Positions 36,997 through 46,090 of a stretch of 64,000 bases of DNA are shown piece by piece. How positions within the stretch are numbered: the first letter of the stretch is position 1; each line of letters opens with the position of its first letter. The DNA comes from GCA-002712045 sp028112705. GTDB taxonomy: Bacteria; Pseudomonadota; Alphaproteobacteria; Rhodobacterales; Rhodobacteraceae. The position numbers were made by a program, and so were the translations under genes. The stretch covers positions 1 through 64,000 of the forward strand of contig JAOGYN010000003.1 in NCBI GenBank assembly GCA_028112705.1. Direction: 5' to 3'. Below the pieces are notes generated by a model, which saw only the letters and a program-made list of their open reading frames with translations, was not told the origin of the DNA and searched no databases.

Positions 36997-39495
36997 ATGA
37001 GTGATACTGAAAATAAATCTGGTAAAAAAATTGGTCTATTAGGAGGGGCGCCCTCTAGGCCTGGACAAGTAAGGCAAAGTTTCAGCCATGGACGCTCAAA
37101 AGCAGTCGTTGTTGAGACAAAAAGAAAACGTGTTGTCGTGCCAAAGCCTAATGTTTTAACACCTAAAACAAATAACCCTCAAAAAAAATCAACTCCGTCA
37201 AAAACACCAGGTGGGATTTCTGAAGTAGAATTAGAGCGGCGCAAAAAAGCTTTAGTGGCTGCTCGCAAAAGAGAAGAGTTAGATAAGATAAAAAGAGATG
37301 CTGACGAAAAGAGTAGAGAGCAAGAACGAGCAGAAAAGCGTGCAGATTTAGAATCAAAAGAAAAAGAAGAAACTGAGCGAAAAGAAAAAGAAAAAGAAAA
37401 AGTTGAAGAAGAAGAAAGAGCTATAGCGGCCGTAGTAGAAGCGAAAAAAGTAGTTGAAGAACTTCCCACAATCACAACAAAAGCTCCAGAAGATTCAACT
37501 CGCCCTGCGGCAAAAACATCAAGAAAAACTCCAGATAGAGACGAATTAAGAAAGCAACAATCACCAAGAACACCCAAAGGTGGTGATACTGACAGGCGTC
37601 GATCTGGTAAGTTGACATTAACTCAAGCCTTGAGTGATGGGGGCGGTCGTCAAAGATCGATGGCGGCGATTAGACGAAAACAAGAGCGTGAAAAACGCAA
37701 ACTGTTAGATAGTAATCAAGAGCGTGAAAAAGTTGTTAGGGATGTTCAGGTGCCAGAAACTATAGTTGTCCAAGAGTTAGCTAATAGGATGGCTGAAAGG
37801 GTTTCTGATGTTGTAAAATCTCTTATGACAAACGGAATGATGGTTACACAAAACCAATCGATCGACGCAGATACAGCAGAGCTTATAGTTCAGGAGTTTG
37901 GTCATAAAATTGTACGAGTATCAGATGCCGATGTTGAGGATGTTATTGTTGCTATAAAAGATGACCCAGCTAGTTTAGAATCAAGGGCGCCCGTCATAAC
38001 AGTTATGGGACACGTAGATCATGGGAAAACATCTCTTTTAGACGTAATCAGAAAAGCTAACGTGGTCTCTGGAGAGGCTGGAGGAATTACTCAACATATA
38101 GGTGCTTATCAAGTAACAACGGATGATGGAAAATTGTTTACGTTTCTTGACACCCCTGGGCATGCTGCATTTACCTCAATGCGATCTCGTGGAGCTCAGG
38201 TAACTGATATTGTTATATTAGTCGTAGCTGCTGATGATAGTGTTATGCCTCAGACGATTGAAGCTATTAATCATTCAAAAGCTGCTAATGTGCCTATGAT
38301 TGTGGCTATAAACAAATGCGACAAACCAGCGGGAGACCCTGATAAAGTTCGTACAGAATTATTACAACATGAAGTCATTGTCGAAAAAATGTCTGGTGAC
38401 GTTTTGGATGTTGAGGTTTCTGCAGAAACAGGGGCTGGCATAGATACGTTATTAGAATATATTTCTCTACAATCTGATTTATTGGAACTGAAAGCCAACC
38501 CAAATCGAGCTGCAGAGGGTGCAGTAATCGAAGCTAAACTTGACGTTGGTAGGGGTCCAATTGCAACAGTTTTAATACAAAAAGGCACCTTAAATCAGGG
38601 TGATATTTTTGTAGTTGGAGAACAATGGGGGCGTGTGCGAGCGTTGATAAATGACCAAAATGATCGTGTGAAACAAGCTGGACCATCAGTTCCTGTTGAG
38701 GTTCTGGGGTTAAACGGTACTCCAGAAGCAGGAGATGTATTAAATGTTGTTTCAACAGAAGCTCAAGCTCGTGAAATTGCAGATTATAGGGCTCAAGTAT
38801 CAAAAGATAAAAAATCTGCGCTAGGTAGTGGCACAAGTTTAGAACAACTTTTAGCAAATGCAAAAGCTGATCAAAACCTGAAAGAACTTCCTATTTTGGT
38901 AAAATCTGACGTTCAAGGCTCAGCTGAAGCAATTGTTCAGGCTATGGAAAAAATAGGTAATGAAGAGGTTAAGGTACGAGTATTGCACTCAGGCGTTGGG
39001 GCAATAACAGAATCAGATGTTACCTTAGCAGAGGCTTCAAAGGCACCAATAATGGGGTTTAATGTTCGTGCAAATGCGCCAGCTAGACAATCTGCCAATC
39101 AAAAAGGTGTAGAGCTGCGATATTATTCTGTAATCTATGACTTGGTTGATGATATAAAATCAGCTGCCTCTGGTTTACTGTCAGCCGAGGTTAGAGAAAC
39201 CTTCATTGGATATGCAAAAATATTAGAAGTATTTAAGGTGACTGGAGTTGGAAAAGTAGCTGGCTGTCAAATAACCGAAGGGCTTGCCCGTCGCTCATCT
39301 GGCGTAAGGTTGCTTCGAGACGATGTTGTGATTCATGAAGGAACATTAAAAACTTTAAAACGGTTTAAAGATGAGGTTAATGAAGTTAATTTGGGTCAAG
39401 AATGTGGAATGGCTTTTGAAAATTATGAAGACATAAGAGCGGATGATGTAATTGAAGTCTTTGAAAGACAAGAAATAGAAAGAAAGCTTGCATAA
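36997..39495 (+). CDS. infB: Translation initiation factor IF-2
   Basis: An 832-residue IF-2. The N-terminal third is a low-complexity Lys/Glu/Arg-rich, likely coiled region (about residues 80-150) typical of IF-2. The G domain shows GHVDHGKTSLLD (G1), DTPGHAAF (G3) and NKCDKP (G4) between about residues 330 and 445. Domains II-IV follow, ending in the fMet-tRNA-binding C-terminus with the CGM-FENYEDI motif. It is the last gene of the rimP operon. Confidence 0.97.
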   Translation: MSDTENKSGKKIGLLGGAPSRPGQVRQSFSHGRSKAVVVETKRKRVVVPKPNVLTPKTNNPQKKSTPSKTPGGISEVELERRKKALVAARKREELDKIKRDADEKSREQERAEKRADLESKEKEETERKEKEKEKVEEEERAIAAVVEAKKVVEELPTITTKAPEDSTRPAAKTSRKTPDRDELRKQQSPRTPKGGDTDRRRSGKLTLTQALSDGGGRQRSMAAIRRKQEREKRKLLDSNQEREKVVRDVQVPETIVVQELANRMAERVSDVVKSLMTNGMMVTQNQSIDADTAELIVQEFGHKIVRVSDADVEDVIVAIKDDPASLESRAPVITVMGHVDHGKTSLLDVIRKANVVSGEAGGITQHIGAYQVTTDDGKLFTFLDTPGHAAFTSMRSRGAQVTDIVILVVAADDSVMPQTIEAINHSKAANVPMIVAINKCDKPAGDPDKVRTELLQHEVIVEKMSGDVLDVEVSAETGAGIDTLLEYISLQSDLLELKANPNRAAEGAVIEAKLDVGRGPIATVLIQKGTLNQGDIFVVGEQWGRVRALINDQNDRVKQAGPSVPVEVLGLNGTPEAGDVLNVVSTEAQAREIADYRAQVSKDKKSALGSGTSLEQLLANAKADQNLKELPILVKSDVQGSAEAIVQAMEKIGNEEVKVRVLHSGVGAITESDVTLAEASKAPIMGFNVRANAPARQSANQKGVELRYYSVIYDLVDDIKSAASGLLSAEVRETFIGYAKILEVFKVTGVGKVAGCQITEGLARRSSGVRLLRDDVVIHEGTLKTLKRFKDEVNEVNLGQECGMAFENYEDIRADDVIEVFERQEIERKLA

Positions 39496-39570
39496 TAGAC
39501 CATACTATTTGTCTTATTGGGATTTAAATTTACTAATTTAAATAAAAACTATTTTTTTATTGCGCCTCCC

Positions 39571-39599
39571 CTTGTAGGGAATGCAGACCAAACCTATAT
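39571..39599 (+). promoter_or_regulatory. RpoH (heat-shock sigma factor) promoter of dnaK
   Basis: CTTG at 39571-39574, an 18-base spacer and CCTATAT at 39593-39599 match the alphaproteobacterial heat-shock promoter consensus (CTTG-N17/18-CYTATNT). Transcription would start near 39606, about 95 bases before the dnaK ATG. I see no CIRCE inverted repeat here, so HrcA (encoded at 49345-50409) is unlikely to act at this promoter. Confidence 0.75.
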
Positions 39600-39615
39600 A
39601 ACATTCGAATTTAAC

Positions 39616-39640
39616 GTTGGTTGGGAGTTTTATAACCAAC
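39616..39640 (+). promoter_or_regulatory. Hairpin near the 5' end of the dnaK mRNA leader
   Basis: GTTGGTT (39616-39622) and AACCAAC (39634-39640) form a perfect 7-bp stem with an 11-base loop, about 10 bases after the expected heat-shock transcript start. It could stabilise the mRNA or act as a thermosensor, but it is 60 bases from the start codon and does not cover the ribosome binding site (AGAAAGGA, 39685-39692). Confidence 0.45.
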
Positions 39641-39700
39641 AGAAGTAAATTAATAATTGAACAATCGTGGCACAAAAAAGCCATCAGAAAGGACCTTTAG

Positions 39701-41623
39701 ATGGGTAAAGTAATTGGAATTGATCTAGGAACAACAAATTCATGTATCGCCATAATGGATGGTTCTCAACCAAAGGTCGTAGAAAATGTAGAAGGTGCCA
39801 GAACAACGCCGTCGATTGTTGCTTTTGCAAATGATGAGAAACTTGTAGGGCAACCAGCCAAAAGGCAAGCAGTTACTAACCCTGATAATACAGTGTTTGC
39901 TGTAAAGCGCTTAATAGGACGTAGGCTTGACGATAAGCACATACAAAAAGATATAAAAAATATTCCATATTCATTAGTGGATGGTGGAAATGGTGATGCT
40001 TGGGTGGAAGCAAATGGTGACAAGTTTTCTCCTTCTCAAGTTTCTGCTTTTATACTTCAAAAAATGAAAGAAACAGCTGAAGCATATCTTGGAGAAACTG
40101 TGGACCAGGCTGTAATTACAGTACCAGCTTATTTTAACGACGCTCAAAGACAAGCAACCAAGGACGCTGGAAAAATAGCAGGGCTTGAGGTTCTTAGAAT
40201 TATAAACGAGCCGACAGCTGCGGCATTGGCTTATGGTTTAGATAAAAAGGAAGCGCGTACAATTGCTGTCTACGATTTAGGGGGCGGTACTTTTGACGTA
40301 ACAATCTTAGAAATAGATGATGGTTTGTTTGAAGTAAAATCCACAAATGGTGATACTTATTTAGGTGGTGAAGACTTTGACATGAGAATTGTTGATTACT
40401 TAGCATCAGAGTTCAAAAAGGAAACTGGCGTCGACTTGAAAAAAGATAAAATGGCGTTGCAAAGATTAAAGGAAGCAGCTGAAAAAGCAAAGATTGAACT
40501 ATCCTCAAGTCAACAAACCGAAATCAACCAGCCATTTATTTCAATGGACCCTAATGGTGGCCAGCCATTACATATGGTTCTAAAATTAACACGCTCTAAG
40601 TTAGAAAGCTTAGTAATAGATTTAATTAAACAGTCTATGAAACCGTGTCAGGCGGCCTTAAAAGATGCAGGGTTGGCAAAAGGCGATATTGACGAAGTTG
40701 TCTTAGTTGGCGGAATGACACGTATGCCAAAAGTAACTGAAGAAGTTTCTAATTTCTTTGGTAAAGAACCACATAAAGGTGTTAATCCTGATGAAGTTGT
40801 TGCCATGGGTGCTGCCATACAAGCTGGTGTACTACAGGGAGATGTTAAAGATGTAGTGCTTTTAGATGTAACTCCTTTATCTCTTGGAATAGAAACACTA
40901 GGTGGTGTGTTTACAAGATTAATTGATAGAAACACAACTATTCCAACAAAGAAATCACAGGTGTTTTCTACTGCTGAGGATAACCAAACCGCCGTTACAA
41001 TTCGTGTGTTTCAAGGGGAACGAGAAATGGCAGCTGATAATAAGGTTTTAGGACAGTTCAACTTAGAAGAGCTTCCCCCAGCACCTCGAGGATTACCTCA
41101 AATTGAAGTGGCCTTTGATATTGATGCGAATGGAATCGTCTCCGTTAATGCAAAAGATAAAGCAACTGGAAAAGAACAACAGGTCACCATACAAGCATCA
41201 GGCGGTCTATCAGATGATGAAATAGATCAAATGGTACAAGATGCTGAGGAAAATGCTGAAGCAGATAAAGAACGCAAGGAGTTAGTTGAGGCAAAAAATC
41301 AAGCGGAGGGGCTAATTCATTCAACAAACAAATCACTGGAAGAACATGGTGACAAAGTTGACCCAACCACTGTGGAAGCAATTGAGTTAGCCATTAAAGC
41401 TTTAGAAGAAGTAATAGAAAGTGAAAATGCTGACAAAATCAAATCAGGTGTTCAAAATGTCACGGAAGCATCAATGAAGCTAGGAGAGGCTATATACAAG
41501 GCTTCTGCTGAAGCAGAAGGTGGAAGTGCGCCTGAAGGAATGAGTGAAGAAGAGATACGTGGTGTTGACGAAGATATCGTTGATGCTGATTTTGAAGATT
41601 TGAATGACGAAGATCAAAAGTAA
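39701..41623 (+). CDS. dnaK: Chaperone DnaK (Hsp70)
   Basis: A 640-residue Hsp70 with the N-terminal signature GIDLGTTNSC, the ATPase-domain signatures YDLGGGTFDVTI and LVGGMTRMPKV, the linker region DVVLLDVTPLSLG near residue 390, and the substrate-binding domain plus acidic tail. It works with DnaJ (next gene) and GrpE (48743-49333). A hairpin between dnaK and dnaJ probably sets their relative expression. Confidence 0.98.
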   Translation: MGKVIGIDLGTTNSCIAIMDGSQPKVVENVEGARTTPSIVAFANDEKLVGQPAKRQAVTNPDNTVFAVKRLIGRRLDDKHIQKDIKNIPYSLVDGGNGDAWVEANGDKFSPSQVSAFILQKMKETAEAYLGETVDQAVITVPAYFNDAQRQATKDAGKIAGLEVLRIINEPTAAALAYGLDKKEARTIAVYDLGGGTFDVTILEIDDGLFEVKSTNGDTYLGGEDFDMRIVDYLASEFKKETGVDLKKDKMALQRLKEAAEKAKIELSSSQQTEINQPFISMDPNGGQPLHMVLKLTRSKLESLVIDLIKQSMKPCQAALKDAGLAKGDIDEVVLVGGMTRMPKVTEEVSNFFGKEPHKGVNPDEVVAMGAAIQAGVLQGDVKDVVLLDVTPLSLGIETLGGVFTRLIDRNTTIPTKKSQVFSTAEDNQTAVTIRVFQGEREMAADNKVLGQFNLEELPPAPRGLPQIEVAFDIDANGIVSVNAKDKATGKEQQVTIQASGGLSDDEIDQMVQDAEENAEADKERKELVEAKNQAEGLIHSTNKSLEEHGDKVDPTTVEAIELAIKALEEVIESENADKIKSGVQNVTEASMKLGEAIYKASAEAEGGSAPEGMSEEEIRGVDEDIVDADFEDLNDEDQK

Positions 41624-41636
41624 TTAGCCTAAGTTC

Positions 41637-41670
41637 ATAAGGGGTGTAAATCAGCACCCCTTATCTTTTT
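41637..41670 (+). terminator. dnaK-dnaJ intergenic hairpin, terminator or attenuator
   Basis: ATAAGGGGTG (41637-41646), loop TAAATCAG and CACCCCTTAT (41655-41664) form a perfect 10-bp stem followed by CTTTTT. The last T is 16 bases before the dnaJ TTG start. It can end part of the dnaK transcripts. The 3' arm CCCCTT can also pair with AAGGGG at 41673-41678 in the dnaJ ribosome-binding region, an alternative that would mask it. Confidence 0.8.
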
Positions 41671-41686
41671 AAAAGGGGCGGAAATA

Positions 41687-42823
41687 TTGTCAAAACGTGA
41701 TTTTTATGAAGTGCTTGGTGTTTCTTCAAATGCCTCTGAAGCTGATTTAAAAAAGGCATATAGATCAAAAGCCAAAGAACTTCATCCAGATAGAAATTCA
41801 TCAAACCCAAACGCAGAAGATCAATTTAAAGAAGTAAATGAAGCGTATGATGTTCTGAAGGATCAAAACAAAAAAGCAGCATACGATAGATACGGACATG
41901 CTGCATTTGAGGGTGGCAGTGCTGGACCAAGTGCAGGTGGTTTTCACGGTGGTAGCGATTTTTCATCAGCTTTTTCTGATGTTTTCGAAGATCTATTTGG
42001 TGATTCTCGTGGAGGCCAGAATAGCAGACAACGCGCGTCAAGAGGATCTGATCTTAGATATAACCTCAATATAAGTTTAGAAGAAGCATTTTCTGGGATC
42101 CAAAAAACTATAAACATCCCGTCAACTGTTAACTGTAGTGGCTGTAGCGGAACAGGCGCTTCTGGAGGTTCAAAACCATCAACATGCCCAACATGTTCAG
42201 GGATGGGAAAAGTGCGTGCCCAACAAGGTTTCTTTACTGTTGAACGAGGGTGTCCAACGTGCTCAGGGATGGGGCAAATAATTAAAGATCCGTGTAGAAA
42301 ATGTAATGGGTCTGGCCAAGAAGAAAAAGAACGATCTCTTTCAGTCAATATACCATCAGGTGTTGAAACTGGTACAAGGATACGTCTCAGTGGTGAAGGT
42401 GAAGCTGGTGTACGGGGAGGTCCAAGTGGAGATCTTTATATTTTTACGGAAGTTTCAGAACATAAAATTTTTGAACGTGATGGAAAAAACTTATACTGTC
42501 GAATCCCTGTCAGTATGACAACTGCAGCCATTGGCGGAGAAATTGAAGCCCCAACTATCGATGGAGGACGTAGTCGAGTTAAGATACCTGGCGGAAGTCA
42601 GTCTGGAAGGCAAATGAGACTACGAAGTAAAGGTATGGCTGCATTGCGAGGTACAGGAAATGGTGATTTGTTTATTGAACTTGCTGTTGAAACTCCAGTT
42701 AACCTTACTTCAAAACAAAAAGAATTATTAAAAGAGTTTGAAGCCTTAAGTGTAGACAATAATCCACATAGTAAAAACTTCTTTTCCAGTGTGAAAGGCT
42801 TCTGGGACTCAGTTAAGAGTTAA
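41687..42823 (+). CDS. dnaJ: Chaperone DnaJ (Hsp40)
   Basis: A 378-residue type I DnaJ: the J domain (1-70, with the HPD motif in KELHPDRNSS), a Gly/Phe-rich region (about 75-115), four CxxCxGxG-type zinc repeats (CSGCSGTG, CPTCSGMG, CPTCSGMG, CRKCNGSG; about 145-210) and C-terminal substrate domains. The TTG start at 41687 is preceded by GGGGCGG. It overlaps the convergent ribokinase gene by 15 bp. Confidence 0.96.
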   Translation: MSKRDFYEVLGVSSNASEADLKKAYRSKAKELHPDRNSSNPNAEDQFKEVNEAYDVLKDQNKKAAYDRYGHAAFEGGSAGPSAGGFHGGSDFSSAFSDVFEDLFGDSRGGQNSRQRASRGSDLRYNLNISLEEAFSGIQKTINIPSTVNCSGCSGTGASGGSKPSTCPTCSGMGKVRAQQGFFTVERGCPTCSGMGQIIKDPCRKCNGSGQEEKERSLSVNIPSGVETGTRIRLSGEGEAGVRGGPSGDLYIFTEVSEHKIFERDGKNLYCRIPVSMTTAAIGGEIEAPTIDGGRSRVKIPGGSQSGRQMRLRSKGMAALRGTGNGDLFIELAVETPVNLTSKQKELLKEFEALSVDNNPHSKNFFSSVKGFWDSVKS

Positions 42824-43693
42824 CGTTTCTATTCCCGAAGATTTCCAAAACTTAGTTACTGTCATTAAATTTGGTATTGCCTCAGAGGTCCCATTCTTAG
42901 TAACCTGCAAAGCTGCAGCAAATGAAGCAATATTCATTGCTTCATCTATGCCTCTTCCTTGATCTAAATAAGAAGCAAAGTATCCCAAATATGTATCCCC
43001 TGCGCCAGTTGTATCAACAGGTATTACATTTGGTGTGGTGTGATTGAATTTTTTGCTTGCAGACAAATAGCAAGAACCCTCTGAGCCCTTTGTAATCAAA
43101 AGAGGCTTATCAAAACTTGAACCAAACTCTTGAACCAAAAGTGCGTGCTCAGTTTGATTAACAACTGTTAGATCAACATAGTCAAAAACACTTTTTACAT
43201 GTGCAATATTAAATGGTGCAGCGGAATATATAACTTTCATCTTTTTTGATTTTGCTACCTTTGCAGCATCCAAAACTAAATTAACCTCATTTTGTAAAAG
43301 ACATATATCTCCAGGCAACGCACTGTCAAAACCACGTGTCAATCTTTCGAGCGTCTGAGTATCATTAGCCCCTGCAAAAAAAGTAATTGCATTTTCACCA
43401 CTTGGATCAATTGTGATATTTGCATGACCAGTTTTTATATTAGTTTTATGAATATTCTCTGTGTTAACTCCATTATTTCTCAGAATATCTAACAATTCAT
43501 CACCATCATAGCCAACAGCTCCTATATGGATCACATCAGAACCTGCTTTCTTAGCAGCAATTGACTGATTGGCTCCCTTGCCTCCAAGTCCATTTTTGTA
43601 ACTGTCTACCCTTACCGATTCACCGGGGGCTGGAATTCTTGGGGTCCTATAAAAGTTATCTGAAACAATAGAGCCAAAGTTAAATATAGTCAC
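42809..43693 (-). CDS. rbsK: PfkB-family sugar kinase, probably ribokinase
   Basis: A 294-residue PfkB-fold kinase. The substrate motif NGLGGKGANQSIAAKKAG lies near the N-terminus and the anion hole plus catalytic Asp are in DTTGAGDTYLGYF near residue 240. Best fit is ribokinase, which makes ribose-5-phosphate, but other pentose or nucleoside kinases of the family share these motifs and no ribose transporter is nearby. Its C-terminus overlaps dnaJ by 15 bp; maeB lies 3 bp upstream on the same strand. Confidence 0.8.
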   Translation of the reverse strand: MTIFNFGSIVSDNFYRTPRIPAPGESVRVDSYKNGLGGKGANQSIAAKKAGSDVIHIGAVGYDGDELLDILRNNGVNTENIHKTNIKTGHANITIDPSGENAITFFAGANDTQTLERLTRGFDSALPGDICLLQNEVNLVLDAAKVAKSKKMKVIYSAAPFNIAHVKSVFDYVDLTVVNQTEHALLVQEFGSSFDKPLLITKGSEGSCYLSASKKFNHTTPNVIPVDTTGAGDTYLGYFASYLDQGRGIDEAMNIASFAAALQVTKNGTSEAIPNLMTVTKFWKSSGIETLTLN

Positions 43694-43696
43694 AAA

Positions 43697-45955
43697 TCAA
43701 CCCACCTTACAGGCGGCCATAATGGCCATATTTAGTACATCATTCGAAGTTGCAGATATATTGCAAAGCTGAACTGGCTTATCAAGCCCAGATAAAATTG
43801 GGCCAATAACTGTAGCACCACCCATTTCTTGCATTAACTTTACAGATATAGATCCTGAGTGCCTTGCCGGTACAACAAGAATATTAGCTGGTGCGGTTAA
43901 TCTACAAAATGGGTAACTCGCTAAAACATCTTCATTTAACGCTACATCTGCAGTCATTTCACCATCATATTCAAAATCAGCACCACGGCCATCTAAGACT
44001 GAAGGTGCTTTACTCATTTTCTCAGCTCTCTCAGAAACTGGGTATCCAAAATTTGAGAAGCTAACAAATGCAACCCTAGGTTCTAAACCTAAATGTCTAG
44101 CAACACCAGCTGCTCTTTCTGCAATATCAGCCAAATCCTCTTCTTCTGGCCACTCATGAACTAAGGTGTCAGCCATCAGTACTAACCGACCACGCAAAAT
44201 CATAGCTGTAACACCAACAACACCATCTCCAGGTTTTGCATCAAATACACGGTTTATCCTACTCAATACGGCCGCTGATTTTCTTGTAGCACCCGTAACC
44301 ATTCCATCTCCATGCCCATGCGCCAACATTAGCGATGCAAAAATGTGTCTATCACGTGTGGCCATTTTATGACAATCTCCTTGATCAAAACCTTCACGTT
44401 GCAGTCGATCATAAAGAAAACTTTTATATTCTGACAAATGTTCTGTTTTTGCCGCATTTATGATTTCTAATTCTAAATAGGCATCAGATAAACCTTCAGC
44501 TTTCAATTTTTCTTTGATATCGTTTTCTCTACCAACAACTATAGCTTGCCCAAGGCCAGATCGTACGTAACTCACAGCTGCGCGAAGTACTCTTATATCA
44601 TCTCCTTCAGCGAAGATCATTCGGGCTTGGGCATTTTTTGCTCTAACATGCAAAGTTTGCAACATTGAGGCCGTTGGATCCATACGCGCCCTCAGCGTTA
44701 ATTCATAAGCATCCATATCTATAATCGGACGTCGTGCGCATCCAGTGTCCATACCAGCTTTGGCGACAGCAGGTGGAATAGTGTAAATAAGTCGTGGGTC
44801 GAATGGTGTTGGAATTATATAATCTCTTCCAAAACTTAGCTTTTTCCCATAGGCCATAGCCACTTCATCAGGCACATCTTCCCTAGCCAGCTTTGCGAGC
44901 GCTTCAGCACATGCAATTTTCATAGGGTCATTAATTGCTCGCGCATTAATATCAAGCGCACCTCTAAATAGATATGGAAACCCTAAAACATTATTTACTT
45001 GATTTGGGTAATCTGATCTTCCTGTCGCCACAATTGCATCAGGTCTAATTAAATGTGCCTCTTCGGGTGTTATTTCAGGGTCTGGGTTCGCCATAGCAAA
45101 TATCACAGGGTCTTTATTCATAGTTTCAAGCATTTGAGCTGTTACCGCTCCCTTGACAGACACACCAATAAAAACATCAGCACCGTTTATGGCCTCTCCT
45201 AATGACCTGAGCTTTGTTGATACAGCGTGTGCAGATTTCCATTGATTCATACCTTCAGTACGTCCTTGGTAAATAACACCCTTCGTATCACAAGCAATAC
45301 AATTCTTATGCTTAGCTCCCATAGACTTGATTAATTCTAAGCATGCTATTCCAGCAGCGCCTGCACCATTTAATACAATTTTGCACTCTTCAATTTTTTT
45401 GCCTGTTAGATACAAGGCGTTCAAAAGCCCTGCCGCACATATGACAGCTGTGCCGTGTTGATCATCATGAAAGACTGGGATGTCCATTAATTCTTTCAGT
45501 TGCTGTTCTATTATAAAACAATCTGGTGCCCTAATATCCTCCAGATTTATTCCTCCAAATGATGGCCCCATATATTTAACTGCGTTTATGAACTCATCAG
45601 GATCTTCTGTATCAAGTTCAATATCAATCGAATTTACATCAGCAAAGCGCTTAAATAAAACGGCCTTTCCTTCCATCACTGGTTTTGATGCTAACGCACC
45701 TAAATTACCTAAACCTAAAATTGCTGTTCCATTTGATATAACAGCAACAGTGTTACCACGCGTAGTATAATCAAATGCACTTTCAGGATTTTTTGCAATC
45801 TCTTTTACTGGAACAGCAACACCAGGTGAGTATGCTAAAGAAAGGTCTCGCTGCGTCGCCATAGGAGTAGATGCTACAACTTCTAACTTTCCAGGCTTTG
45901 GCTCTAAATGATAAGCCAACGCCTCTTCATCAGTAAACTTTCCATTTCCAGCCAT
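43697..45955 (-). CDS. maeB: NADP-dependent malic enzyme with C-terminal phosphotransacetylase-like domain (MaeB)
   Basis: A two-domain protein of 752 residues. The N-terminal malic enzyme part (about 1-430) has SPGVAVPVKEIAKNP, NGTAILGLGNLG, FHDDQHGTAV and the dinucleotide loop VLNGAGAAGIACLEL. The C-terminal part (about 435-750) resembles phosphate acetyltransferase and in MaeB acts as an acetyl-CoA-sensing regulatory domain. The ATG at 45955 follows AGGAAAAAA; an upstream in-frame start at 46003 would add 16 unconserved residues. It makes pyruvate and NADPH from malate and is divergent from mutS. Confidence 0.94.
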   Translation of the reverse strand: MAGNGKFTDEEALAYHLEPKPGKLEVVASTPMATQRDLSLAYSPGVAVPVKEIAKNPESAFDYTTRGNTVAVISNGTAILGLGNLGALASKPVMEGKAVLFKRFADVNSIDIELDTEDPDEFINAVKYMGPSFGGINLEDIRAPDCFIIEQQLKELMDIPVFHDDQHGTAVICAAGLLNALYLTGKKIEECKIVLNGAGAAGIACLELIKSMGAKHKNCIACDTKGVIYQGRTEGMNQWKSAHAVSTKLRSLGEAINGADVFIGVSVKGAVTAQMLETMNKDPVIFAMANPDPEITPEEAHLIRPDAIVATGRSDYPNQVNNVLGFPYLFRGALDINARAINDPMKIACAEALAKLAREDVPDEVAMAYGKKLSFGRDYIIPTPFDPRLIYTIPPAVAKAGMDTGCARRPIIDMDAYELTLRARMDPTASMLQTLHVRAKNAQARMIFAEGDDIRVLRAAVSYVRSGLGQAIVVGRENDIKEKLKAEGLSDAYLELEIINAAKTEHLSEYKSFLYDRLQREGFDQGDCHKMATRDRHIFASLMLAHGHGDGMVTGATRKSAAVLSRINRVFDAKPGDGVVGVTAMILRGRLVLMADTLVHEWPEEEDLADIAERAAGVARHLGLEPRVAFVSFSNFGYPVSERAEKMSKAPSVLDGRGADFEYDGEMTADVALNEDVLASYPFCRLTAPANILVVPARHSGSISVKLMQEMGGATVIGPILSGLDKPVQLCNISATSNDVLNMAIMAACKVG

Positions 45956-46023
45956 TTTTTTTCCTAAATTAATTTTGAAAGCTAGGTTTATCAAGGTTAG
46001 CAAAACTTCTCAACCTAAACATA

Positions 46024-46080
46024 ATATATTCTCTTTAATGTATAAGCTAACATGGTTAGAATTTAATAATGAGAATATAT
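46024..46080. repeat. Nested inverted repeats in the maeB-mutS promoter region
   Basis: ATATATTCTC (46024-46033) and GAGAATATAT (46071-46080) are perfect 10-bp inverted copies 37 bp apart, the second ending 10 bp before the mutS ATG. Centred between them is CTAAC-ATG-GTTAG (46047-46059), a perfect 13-bp palindrome whose half-site GTTAG recurs at 45996-46000. The nesting suggests paired regulator sites or a cruciform/hairpin in the mutS leader. Confidence 0.55.
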
Positions 46081-46090
46081 AAATAGACCA

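Noticed and set aside
37179..37577. Antisense open frame of 132 codons inside infB
   Set aside because: It is the mirror of the Lys/Glu-rich low-complexity region of IF-2, Ser/Phe-rich with no domain features; a shadow frame.
39522..39543. Terminator after infB (ATTTAAAT repeated around a 6-base loop)
   Set aside because: The stem is A/T only and each arm is itself palindromic; without GC pairs or a clear T run it is not a convincing terminator.
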